Shown here one piece after another: positions 34,749 to 42,834 of a stretch of DNA of 64,000 nucleotides. Made by a program: the position numbers and the translations under genes. Numbering within the stretch: position 1 is the first letter of the stretch; every line of letters begins with the position of its first letter. Below the pieces are notes generated by a model. The model was not told the origin of the DNA. It worked only from the letters and a program-made list of their open reading frames with translations, and ran no database searches. The stretch covers positions 124,001 through 188,000 of the forward strand of contig CBDBCB010000013.1 of the NCBI GenBank assembly GCA_965202745.1, written 5' to 3'. Source of the stretch: JACKII01 sp965202745. GTDB taxonomy: Bacteria > Pseudomonadota > Alphaproteobacteria > Bin95.

Positions 34749-36095
34749 ATGCCCGTTTCCATGATCGATTCCACCATTTTCCGTGATTTCTTCGGCACCG
34801 AAGACATGCGCACCCTGTTTTCCGACGAAGGCATGTTGGGTGCCTATTGCCGGGTCGAAGGCGCGTTGGCCATCGTTCAGGGCAGGCTCGGCCTCATCCC
34901 GCCGGACGCCGCAGACGCCATCGCCGCTGCCGCCAGGTTTGAGAACCTGGATCTGGACGAAATCCGGGAGCAGACCCAGATCGTCGGCTATCCGATCCTG
35001 CCCCTGGTCCGCGCCATCGGTAAGGCCTGCCCGGACCGCTTGGGTGAATTCACCCATTGGGGCGCCACCACCCAGGACATCATGGACAGCGGCCTGGCCC
35101 TGCAATTGCAGGCGGCGTTGGGCATTGTTGAGGCGGAATTGGACAAGCCCGCCGCCAGCCTTGCCAAGCTGGCGGTGGAGCACCGGGACTCGGTGATGGC
35201 GGGCCGCACGTACCTGCAGCACGCTTTGCCGGTAACATTCGGCTACAAGGCTGCGGTCTGGCTCTCAGCCGTGGACCGCCACCGCGAAAGGCTGGCACAG
35301 CTTCGTCCCCGGGTAGAACTCGGTCAGTTTGCAAGTGCGGCGGGGACCCTGGCTTTGCTTAGCGGCAACGGCTTGGCGGTATCCGATGCGTTGATGGATG
35401 AACTAGGCCTCGGCCGGCCTTCCATGCCCTGGCATGTGGCCCGGGACGGGGTTGCGGAGGCGGTGAGTTTTCTGGGCCTGGTCAGCGGTACGCTCAGCAA
35501 GATCGCGACCGACATCATGCTGATGATGGCCACCGAAACGGGGGAAGCGTTTGAGCCCTTCATGCCGGGCCGCGGCGGCTCTTCCACCATGCCGCAAAAA
35601 CGCAATCCGATCTCGTGCGAGCTGATCCTGGGCGCGGGCAAAGTCATCCGCCAGCACTCCGTTGTTGTCATGGACGCCATGGCCGCCGACTTTGAGCGCG
35701 CCACCGGCCCCTGGCATGCTGAATGGCTGGCCGTGCCGGAGGCGTTTGTGCTGTCTGCCGGCGTACTGGCGCAGGCGAATTTCATGCTGGCGGGCCTGCA
35801 GGTCCAGCCGCAGCGCATGCGCCGCAACCTGGAGATGACAGGCGGCCTGATCGTCTCCGAAGCAGTGATGATGGGCCTGGCCCTGGCACTCGGCCGCAAC
35901 ACGGCGCATGATGTGGTTTACGACGCCTGCATGCTGGCCAACGAGCAGGGGCTTAACCTGCTGGAGGCCCTGAAAAAATCACCGGAGATTGCCGGAAAGC
36001 TGCCGGACGCTGAGTTGGAGCGCCTGTGCGATCCCATCAACTACCTTGGCCAGGCGCGCGAGATGCTGGACCGTTTCCTGGCGGCGCGGGGGTAG
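34749..36095 (+). CDS. lyase of the fumarase/aspartase superfamily, PcaB-like
   Basis: The protein resembles 3-carboxy-cis,cis-muconate cycloisomerase, of the protocatechuate pathway, and its relatives (adenylosuccinate lyase superfamily). The 448-residue length fits. It shows FTHWGATTQDIMDSGLALQL (active-site His and Thr) and the superfamily signature GRGGSSTMPQKRNP near residue 277. No other aromatic-degradation genes are nearby, so the substrate is uncertain; an amino-acid-derived substrate is possible given the adjacent threonine aldolase. Intact. Confidence 0.78.
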   Translation: MPVSMIDSTIFRDFFGTEDMRTLFSDEGMLGAYCRVEGALAIVQGRLGLIPPDAADAIAAAARFENLDLDEIREQTQIVGYPILPLVRAIGKACPDRLGEFTHWGATTQDIMDSGLALQLQAALGIVEAELDKPAASLAKLAVEHRDSVMAGRTYLQHALPVTFGYKAAVWLSAVDRHRERLAQLRPRVELGQFASAAGTLALLSGNGLAVSDALMDELGLGRPSMPWHVARDGVAEAVSFLGLVSGTLSKIATDIMLMMATETGEAFEPFMPGRGGSSTMPQKRNPISCELILGAGKVIRQHSVVVMDAMAADFERATGPWHAEWLAVPEAFVLSAGVLAQANFMLAGLQVQPQRMRRNLEMTGGLIVSEAVMMGLALALGRNTAHDVVYDACMLANEQGLNLLEALKKSPEIAGKLPDAELERLCDPINYLGQAREMLDRFLAARG

Positions 36096-36098
36096 GGG

Positions 36099-37130
36099 TC
36101 AGGCCGCGGCCAAAACTTCACCGGCCACGCCAGCCGCCGCCAGCACCTCCTCCCGGTTCACGTCCAGGTGGGTCACGGCGCGCAGAGTTTGCGGCCCCAT
36201 CGCGCCTATCACCACGCCGCGCGCCGACAATGCCGCCGAGACAGCCGCCGCATCATGCCCGGGCACATCGAAATAGACGATGTTCGACTGCACGCTGGTC
36301 ATGTCGATGGAGACCTGGGGCAACGCCGCGACCGCTTCGGCAAAGGCCAGGGCATTTGCCTGGTCTTCCGCCAACCGTTCCAGGTGATGGTCCAGCGCGT
36401 AGATGCCAGCTGCCGCCAGAATACCCGCTTGCCGCATGGCGCCGCCGATGCGCTGCTTCCAGCGCCAGACTTCCTCAACGAAAGACGGGGAGCCTGCCAG
36501 CACCGCGCCGACCGGGCAGCCCAGGCCCTTGGACAGGTCGATCCATACCGAATCGCACAGCCGTCCGAATTCTGCCGGTTCGCACCCCAGCGCCGTCGTT
36601 GCGTTTAGCAGCCGCGCGCCATCCATGTGTATTGCCAGCCCGGCTGAGCGCGCTGCCTCCGCCACTTCGCCCGCCTGGGCCAATGGCCAGACGGTGCCGC
36701 CCGCCAGGTTGGCCGTCTGCTCCATCGCTACCACCCGGGTGAGCGGGAAGTAGCGCGAGGCAGGGCGCACCGCATCCCGCACCTGATCGGCGGAAAAGCG
36801 GCCCTTGTCGCCGTCCAGTCCTGTGACCATCGCGCCTGCCAACGCACTCGGCCCGCCTCCTTCGAAATTGGTAATGTGGGCGGTCTTGTCGGCCAGGATC
36901 TCATTACCCGGCCGGCAGTGCACCCAGAGCGAGATCTCGTTCGCCATGGTGCCGGATGGCAGGAACACCGCTGCTTCCTGGCCCAGCGTGGCTGCCACAC
37001 GGTCACAAAGCGCGTTGACCGTCGGGTCTTCGCCGCGCTGTTCGTCGCCGACTTCTGCATTGGCCATGGCCTGACGCATGGCGTGAGTCGGCTTGGTCTG
37101 CGTATCGCTATAAAGATTGATTGATGCCAT
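36099..37130 (-). CDS. ltaE: low-specificity L-threonine aldolase
   Basis: This PLP enzyme cleaves L-threonine or allo-threonine to glycine and acetaldehyde. The 343-residue protein has the family landmarks INLYSDTQTKPTHAMRQAMA, VGDEQRGEDPTVNAL, the PLP-lysine segment WIDLSKGLGCPVGAVLAG, and HMDGARLLNA. It is convergent with the PcaB-like gene, with only three bases between their stops. Intact. Confidence 0.9.
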   Translation of the reverse strand: MASINLYSDTQTKPTHAMRQAMANAEVGDEQRGEDPTVNALCDRVAATLGQEAAVFLPSGTMANEISLWVHCRPGNEILADKTAHITNFEGGGPSALAGAMVTGLDGDKGRFSADQVRDAVRPASRYFPLTRVVAMEQTANLAGGTVWPLAQAGEVAEAARSAGLAIHMDGARLLNATTALGCEPAEFGRLCDSVWIDLSKGLGCPVGAVLAGSPSFVEEVWRWKQRIGGAMRQAGILAAAGIYALDHHLERLAEDQANALAFAEAVAALPQVSIDMTSVQSNIVYFDVPGHDAAAVSAALSARGVVIGAMGPQTLRAVTHLDVNREEVLAAAGVAGEVLAAA

Positions 37131-37148
37131 CGGCTGGCCTTTTCCTGA

Positions 37149-37906
37149 TTACCGGCGGTCCTTTGCCGATACCATGTGCACCAGGCCGGTGCCATAGCTG
37201 GTCTCGATTTCCAGCCGCACCGGCAGCATCGGCATGCCCTCGTCCAACTGCTGGACCCAGACCTTGCCGACAACGCCTTTCCATTTCTTGGCCTTCTCGC
37301 GATAGCCCGCTTTCCGGATGAAGCGGAAATTGCAGCGGTAGGTATCGCGGCGGCCTCTCGGTCCCAGGTATTGCAGCGTTTGGCTGTTTTCCATGACGAT
37401 ATCGTAGACCCGGCGGCCATCGAACACAGGTGTTACTCCGTTGCAGCCGTCCTTGACATTGGCGGTCATTCCCATCGCCAGCACTGCTGAAAGGGGATCG
37501 AGGGAGCCCGACTTCATCTCCACCGGCACCGGCGAGCGCTTTTACTTTGAGGGGTGTGGTGTGGCGGCAATGATTTCAACGTCGCCCGGCTTAACGCCAG
37601 CTCGATCTCAGTCTTCTTTTTGCCGTCGGTCGACAGGTAATAGTGCTTTTCCGCTTTCGGCGTTTGTTCGATAGAGCCTTTCGAGTGCGTTTTGTGGGTG
37701 ATGACCGTGAACCAGTCGACGATCCCATCGGATTCCGCCTTGATACCCAGCTTGTACCGCCCGCCGCCCCAATCCAGCGAGCCAGTTGCCTCCGCGATGC
37801 GCAGGCCGCTGTAGTAGCCGACAAAGGCGAAGTCGTATTGGCGCGCCTCGGCGGACCCGATCAGCAACGATGCGGCCGCAGCGGCCAGGGTGATCAACTT
37901 CTTCAT
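37149..37906 (-). pseudogene. DUF3108 secreted protein, frameshift plus nonsense
   Basis: A signal peptide (MKKLITLAAAAASLLIGSAE) and the N-terminal DUF3108 half (YDFAFVGYYSGLRIAEATGS) are normal. After KKKTEIELA the correct continuation, KPGDVEIIAATPHPSK, is in another frame. That frame then meets TAA at 37542-37544 before KRSPVPVEMKSGSLDPLSAV and a normal C-terminus. So there is one indel near 37,600 and one nonsense codon, probably from TAT or TAC. It is 18 bases downstream of ltaE's start and transcribed toward it. Confidence 0.82.
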
Positions 37907-37981
37907 GCCTTGTCTTCCCTAACGCAAACCCAGTGCTTGACGTGCCTGGAGTCTTTCGATATCAACCCGGCTTCCCTGATC

Positions 37982-38056
37982 GGGCGCATAGCTCAGTGGT
38001 AGAGCACCACGTTCACACCGTGGGGGTCCGTGGTTCGAACCCACGTGCGCCCACCA
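37982..38056 (+). tRNA. tRNA-Val(CAC)
   Basis: The sequence folds as a full cloverleaf: acceptor GGGCGCA/TGCGCCC, D arm GCTC/GAGC, anticodon stem CCACG/CGTGG with loop TTCACAC, T arm CGTGG-TTCGAAC-CCACG, and an encoded 3' CCA at 38054-38056. The anticodon CAC reads valine GTG codons. Confidence 0.95.
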
Positions 38057-38166
38057 TCCTTCCGGGTGGTGGGGCCATTCCCAGCAATTTGACAGGCGAC
38101 ACATCTGCATGAAGCGGATTGGTGAAACCTGTCTATGCTTGCCCGGCACGAAAGCCGAGAGCCTGA

Positions 38167-39684
38167 ATGCCGATCATTAACAAGCCAGCAACAGGTCCGT
38201 TTACCTCCACCGAGCGGTTGATCATCACCGTGCCGGTTTTGGCGGCGTCTCTGCTGCATTCTATTAACATGTCCAGTGCCTATGTGGCCCTGCCGCAGAT
38301 GCAAGGCAACCTCTCCGCGACACCCGATCAGATCGGTTGGGTTGTAACGGCCTTTGTGGTGGCCACCGCCATTGGCACCATTCTGACTGGCTGGTTCAGC
38401 CAGCGCTTCGGCCGCAAGCTGGTCTTTCTGGGCTCCATTGCCGGGTTCACACTGACCTCCTTCACCTGCGCCTTTGCCGATAGCCTGGGCGAGCTGGTGG
38501 CGTACCGGGCGCTGCAGGGGTTCATGTAGGCACCGCTGCTGCCGGTCGCCCAGGCGATCATGCTCGACACCTACCCGCGGGCGCGACACGGCTTTGCCAT
38601 GTCGATCTGGTCCATGGGCATGATCCTGGGACCGGTCGTGGCCCCCACGCTGGGCGCGTATCTGACGGATGAATTCAGCTGGCGGTACATCTTTTACATG
38701 AATGTACCGCTGGGGATTTTGGCCTTTATCGGTATATGGGCCACCCTGCCCAGGGCTGACAGCGAAGCGCACCGAATGGACTGGCTGGGCGTGATAACCT
38801 TGATTGTGGGCGTATCCTGTTTGCAATTGGTGCTCGACCGGGGCGAGAGGCAAGGTTGGTTCACCTCCACGGAGATTGTCGTCGAAGCCTGCGTTGCTGC
38901 GCTCTGCCTCTACATCTTTGTCGTCCACTGCCTGACAGCCCGCTCGCCATACCTGACTATGGCCATGTTCAAAGACCGGAATTTCGTCATCGGTCTGTTG
39001 CTGATTTTCGCGTTCGGTGTCGCGGTGTTCGCCAGCCTCTTCATTCTGCCGCTGTTTATGCAGAACGTGCAGGGCTATCCGGTGATGACGGCGGGCTGGG
39101 TAGTCTCAGCCAGGGGTGTTGGTACCATGATCGCCATGCTGAGCGGCGGCTTTCTGGCGGACCGCTTCAGCGGCAAGTACCTGATCCTGACGGGGCTGAT
39201 CTTTGTTGCTGTCTCCAATGCCTGGATGACCACCTGGACCACGCAGGTCTCTATGTCGGAAATCGTCTATCTGACAGTCGTTAATGGTTTCGGCATGGGC
39301 ATCATGTGGGTGTTACTCGCGACGGTGACCTTCTCCACCCTGGACCCGAAATTGCGGGTAGAGGCCGTGTCCCTGTTCGCACTGGTGCGCTCCATCGGTG
39401 CTTCCATGGGCACCAGCGCCATTGTCACCATGCTTACCCGTTCGTCGCAGGCCAATTATTCGGAGCTGCGGGCGCACATCACGCCTTTCAACGAGGCATT
39501 TCAGGGCATGGGCGCGACCGACCCTTGGAGCCTGGATACGGTCGGCGGCCTGATCGCACTCCGCAGCTTGATCATCAGCGAGGCGCGGATGATCGCCTTC
39601 CTGAATGATTTCATTCTGTTGGTCGTGATCGTGATCATCCCCACGCCGCTGGTGTTCCTATTGCGGAAGCCAGCGGCAAAATAG
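38167..39684 (+). pseudogene. DHA2-type (EmrB/QacA) multidrug MFS transporter with in-frame TAG
   Basis: This 14-TM drug:H+ antiporter family member begins MPIINKPATGPFTSTERLII and includes WVVTAFVVATAIGTILTGWF and RFGRKLVFLGS. At 38527-38529 a TAG follows YRALQGFM, and the same frame continues APLLPVAQAIMLDTYPRARH to 39684 with the remaining TM segments. A single nonsense codon splits an otherwise undamaged gene of about 505 codons; a TGG-to-TAG or similar change is likely. Readthrough cannot be excluded. Confidence 0.83.
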
Positions 39685-39700
39685 GGGGAAGGGGTGGTGG

Positions 39701-40021
39701 TTATTCCGCCATAACCTGCTTTTTGGCCTCTGCCAGCAGATCATCCATCTGCTTGCGGATTTGGTGATCTGAGGCGTTGGCACCTTTGCTGGTCAGATCG
39801 GCCTTAACCTTCTCAAACACGTCTTCGTCGCCGGGTTTGTCGAAATCTGATTGCACGACTTCCTTGGCGTAGTTTTTCAAGGCGTCGCCGTTCAGACCCA
39901 ACAGAGCTCCTGCCCATTCGCCCAACAGGCGATTCCGCCGTGCCATAACCTTGAACTGTAGTTCCTGGTCATGGTGGAACTTGGCTTCGAATTGCTTTTC
40001 GCGTTCGTCGAATGTGGACAT
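39701..40021 (-). CDS. DUF1476 protein, F1-ATPase zeta-type inhibitor
   Basis: In alphaproteobacteria this small protein binds F1 and blocks ATP hydrolysis. The 106-residue protein starts MSTFDEREKQFEAKFHHDQE, the family hallmark, and continues with FKVMARRNRLLGEWAGALLG. It is one of the better taxonomic hints in the window. Divergent from the NRDE gene and convergent with the MFS pseudogene. Confidence 0.9.
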   Translation of the reverse strand: MSTFDEREKQFEAKFHHDQELQFKVMARRNRLLGEWAGALLGLNGDALKNYAKEVVQSDFDKPGDEDVFEKVKADLTSKGANASDHQIRKQMDDLLAEAKKQVMAE

Positions 40022-40108
40022 GGTTTGCAGAACCCTTTGCCGGTCAACAGGTATCTATGGCATATAGCGAGCGTTCCTCTCGCAAGCAATGCGACCCAAG
40101 CTGATTCC

Positions 40109-40852
40109 ATGTGCACCGTTGTAACCCTCCGCCGTCCCGGCCACGCGTGGCCTTTGCTTCTGGCTACCAACCGTGACGAGATGCGGGGTCGCAACTGGTC
40201 GCCACCAGCCCGTCATTGGCCGGAAAGGCCTTCGACCGTCGCTGGGAAGGATCACCAGGCCGGCGGCTCATGGCTGGGTGTGAACGATCACGGTGTGGCG
40301 GTGGCCATCCTGAACCGGCGCGGCTCGCTTGGCACCGAAGCGGGCAAGCGCAGCCGGGGCGACCTCGTGCTCGACGCGCTGGACCATCGCAGCGCCGAAG
40401 CCGCGGCGGAAGCGCTGATCCGCTATGAGGGTGGCGCGTTCCGCTCGTTCAACATGGCGATTGCCGACCGGGAGCATGGCTTCTGGCTGCGCGGTCTGGG
40501 GCAGGGCGCGATCGAAGCATTCCTGCTGCCCGAAGGCATCGGCATGCTGACCGCCTGGGATCTGAACGATACGGACAAGTCTGCCCGCAGTGACTTCTAC
40601 CTGCCGAAATTCCGCGCCGCTGAACCGCCGCAGATTGAGGCGGGCGATTGGGGCGACTGGCAGCGCCTGCTGGAATCAACCGAAACCGCGGCTGGCGAAA
40701 GCGACCCGAACGGTGCCATGACCGTACTAACGGAATGGGGCTTTGGCACTGTCTCCCGCTCGCTGGTGGCGTTGCCGCAACAGGGTAGGCCGAAATGGTG
40801 GTTTGCCAGCCTTTACCCGCAGGACCTGCCCTTCGCGCCGGTTGAGATTTAG
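40109..40852 (+). CDS. NRDE (TANGO2-type) family protein
   Basis: The 247-residue protein starts MCTVVTLRRPGHAWPLLLAT followed by the signature NRDE, then WLGVNDHGVAVAILNRRG. It belongs to the Ntn-hydrolase-like TANGO2 family; the catalytic-type Cys is residue 2. Family function is debated (linked to heme or lipid handling). I chose the ATG at 40109 so that Cys2 follows the start, as in the family. Intact. Confidence 0.85.
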   Translation: MCTVVTLRRPGHAWPLLLATNRDEMRGRNWSPPARHWPERPSTVAGKDHQAGGSWLGVNDHGVAVAILNRRGSLGTEAGKRSRGDLVLDALDHRSAEAAAEALIRYEGGAFRSFNMAIADREHGFWLRGLGQGAIEAFLLPEGIGMLTAWDLNDTDKSARSDFYLPKFRAAEPPQIEAGDWGDWQRLLESTETAAGESDPNGAMTVLTEWGFGTVSRSLVALPQQGRPKWWFASLYPQDLPFAPVEI

Positions 40853-40965
40853 CGCTGACCTGCTTGACTGCATGATCGCAGCTACCGCCCACGAACACGG
40901 CCTGACAATCGCGGCTCTCAACGCCAAGCATTTCCCCATGCTGCGGGTCATTATCCCCTGCCGTT
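40852..40965 (+). pseudogene. PIN-domain (VapC-type) toxin, C-terminal remnant
   Basis: Just after the NRDE gene the plus strand reads DLLDCMIAATAHEHGLTIAA and LNAKHFPML. This is the C-terminal signature of PIN-domain ribonuclease toxins (D.LIAATA..HGL.L.T.N.KHF). The rest of the toxin and any antitoxin are absent. A leftover of a VapBC module is the best explanation. Confidence 0.65.
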
Positions 40966-41103
40966 GGCATATTACTGACGGGCTTCCGGCACGGCGTTTC
41001 CCAGGGCATGCTCGCGCGCCATGCCACGGCCCAGACCCATAGCCACGGCAAACCAGGCATGCTAGTTTGCCGCTCCAATAATTGCTTGTTCTAGGACACC
41101 TGT

Positions 41104-41904
41104 ATGGCCCGGCGCAGACAGATCTATGAGGGCAAGGCCAAGGTTCTTTATGAAGGCCCCGAGCCTGGTACTCTGATCCAGTATTTCAAAGACGATGCCA
41201 CCGCTTTCAATAACCAGAAGCACGATGTCATCACCGGTAAAGGCGTACTGAACAACCGGATTTCCGAGTTCGTTATGCTGCGCCTGGCGGAAGTCGGTAT
41301 TCCGACTCACTTCGTGAAACGGCTCAACATGCAAGAGCAGTTGATTCGCGAGGTCGAGATCATCCCGATCGAAGTCGTGGTGCGCAACTGGAGCGCTGGC
41401 AGCTTTGCCAAACGCTTCAAGCGCGAGGAAGGTGAGCGCCTGCCGCGCTCCATCGTCGAGTACTACTACAAGTCTGATGAGCTTGGTGATCCGCTCGTCA
41501 CGGAGGAACATATCACGGCATTCGGCTGGGCAACACCCCAGGAACTGGATGACATGTTCAACCTGGCGCTGCGCATCAACGACTATCTCTGCGGCCTGTT
41601 CATGGGTGGCAGCATGCGGCTGGTGGACTTCAAGATTGAGTTCGGACGCCTCTATTCTGCCGAAGACGTGCGCATCGTGCTGGCGGACGAGATTTCGCCG
41701 GACAGCTGCCGTCTGTGGGACATCAATACCGGCGAGATCATGGACAAAGACCGCTTCCGCAAGGATATGGGCGGTCTGCGCGAAGCCTATCAGGAGGTGG
41801 CGCGCCGTTTGGGAATCCTCCAGGAAGGCACCTCTGCGGACATCACTTCTCTGAAAGAGGTGAAGGCCGAAGAGAAAAAGTCCGACGTCAAGAAAACGGA
41901 TTGA
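41104..41904 (+). CDS. purC: phosphoribosylaminoimidazole-succinocarboxamide synthase
   Basis: PurC condenses CAIR with aspartate in de novo purine synthesis. Landmarks in the 266-residue protein are IYEGKAKVLYEG, FKDDATAFNNQKH, the PVEVVVRN-type motif (IPIEVVVRNWSAGSFAKRF) and DFKIEFGR. It opens the purC-purS-purQ-purL cluster, with purS starting six bases after its stop. The Lys/Glu tail is a common variable end. Confidence 0.95.
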   Translation: MARRRQIYEGKAKVLYEGPEPGTLIQYFKDDATAFNNQKHDVITGKGVLNNRISEFVMLRLAEVGIPTHFVKRLNMQEQLIREVEIIPIEVVVRNWSAGSFAKRFKREEGERLPRSIVEYYYKSDELGDPLVTEEHITAFGWATPQELDDMFNLALRINDYLCGLFMGGSMRLVDFKIEFGRLYSAEDVRIVLADEISPDSCRLWDINTGEIMDKDRFRKDMGGLREAYQEVARRLGILQEGTSADITSLKEVKAEEKKSDVKKTD

Positions 41905-41910
41905 GGTTCA

Positions 41911-42159
41911 ATGATCCGCGCTGAAGTACGTGTGATGCTAAAGACCGGTGTGCTTGATCCCCAGGGGCAGGCCATCGGCAAAGCCCTGGGCTCATTGGGC
42001 TTTAGTGGCGTGAACGAGGTGCGCCAGGGCAAGCTCATCGTTCTTGACCTGGACACCGACGACCGAGCTGCCGCGGCTTCTCAGGTCAAGGAGATGGGCG
42101 AGAAGCTGCTGGCCAATCCGGTGATCGAGAATTTTACCGTCGAACTGGTGGATGCGTAG
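41911..42159 (+). CDS. purS: FGAM synthase subunit PurS
   Basis: PurS is the small bridging subunit of the three-part formylglycinamidine ribonucleotide synthase, joining PurQ and PurL. The 82-residue protein opens IRAEVRVMLKTGVLDPQGQA and includes KALGSLGFSGVNEVRQGK, diagnostic of the family. It is seven bases from purQ. Confidence 0.95.
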   Translation: MIRAEVRVMLKTGVLDPQGQAIGKALGSLGFSGVNEVRQGKLIVLDLDTDDRAAAASQVKEMGEKLLANPVIENFTVELVDA

Positions 42160-42165
42160 AACCCC

Positions 42166-42834
42166 ATGCGCGCTGGAGTGATTGTCTTTCCCGGGTCCAA
42201 CTGCGACCGGGATGGCCAGGTGGCTTTGCAGAAGCTCACCGGGCAGAACGTGCCAATGATCTGGCACCAGGAAACAGAACTGCCGCCGCTGGACTTGATC
42301 TTCCTGCCGGGCGGCTTTTCCTATGGTGATTATCTGCGCTGTGGGGCGATTGCCGCGCAAAGCCCGGTGATGCGCGAAGTGGTGGCAGCCGCCAACCGTG
42401 GCGTCGCCGTCATGGGAGTCTGCAATGGCTTTCATCTGCTGACCGAAAGCGGCCTGCTGCCCGGCGCACTCATCCGCAATGCCGGTCTGAAGTTCGTTTG
42501 CCGGTCGGTCGATCTGTCTGTCGAACAGACGGATTCGCCTTACACACGGACTTTGAAGGCGAACCAGACGCTGAAGATTCCTGTTGCTCATGGTGATGGC
42601 AATTACCGTGCCGATGCCGAGACGCTGGCGGAACTGAATGGCGAGGGGCGTGTCGCTTTCCGCTACACCAATGGCAGCAACCCAAATGGCTCAATTGAAG
42701 ACATCGCCGGGATCTACAACGCGTCGAAGCGGATGCTTGGCATGATGCCTCACCCGGAGCGGGCGATTGAGCCGGTGTTGGGCTCGGCGGATGGCTGGCC
42801 AATGTACGAGTCGATGCTGGAGCAACTCGGATGA
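42166..42834 (+). CDS. purQ: FGAM synthase glutaminase subunit PurQ
   Basis: PurQ releases ammonia from glutamine for FGAM synthase. The 222-residue protein starts MRAGVIVFPGSNCDRDGQVA. The class I amidotransferase Cys is in AVMGVCNGFHLL and the His-Glu pair in GMMPHPERA. The stop overlaps the purL start by four bases (ATGA). Confidence 0.95.
   Translation: MRAGVIVFPGSNCDRDGQVALQKLTGQNVPMIWHQETELPPLDLIFLPGGFSYGDYLRCGAIAAQSPVMREVVAAANRGVAVMGVCNGFHLLTESGLLPGALIRNAGLKFVCRSVDLSVEQTDSPYTRTLKANQTLKIPVAHGDGNYRADAETLAELNGEGRVAFRYTNGSNPNGSIEDIAGIYNASKRMLGMMPHPERAIEPVLGSADGWPMYESMLEQLG

Noticed and set aside
33632..39684. Possible reassignment of TAG to an amino acid in this organism
   Set aside because: Several clean genes in the window (MuB-like, def and the 34749 lyase) end with TAG at the expected place, so TAG is a normal stop.
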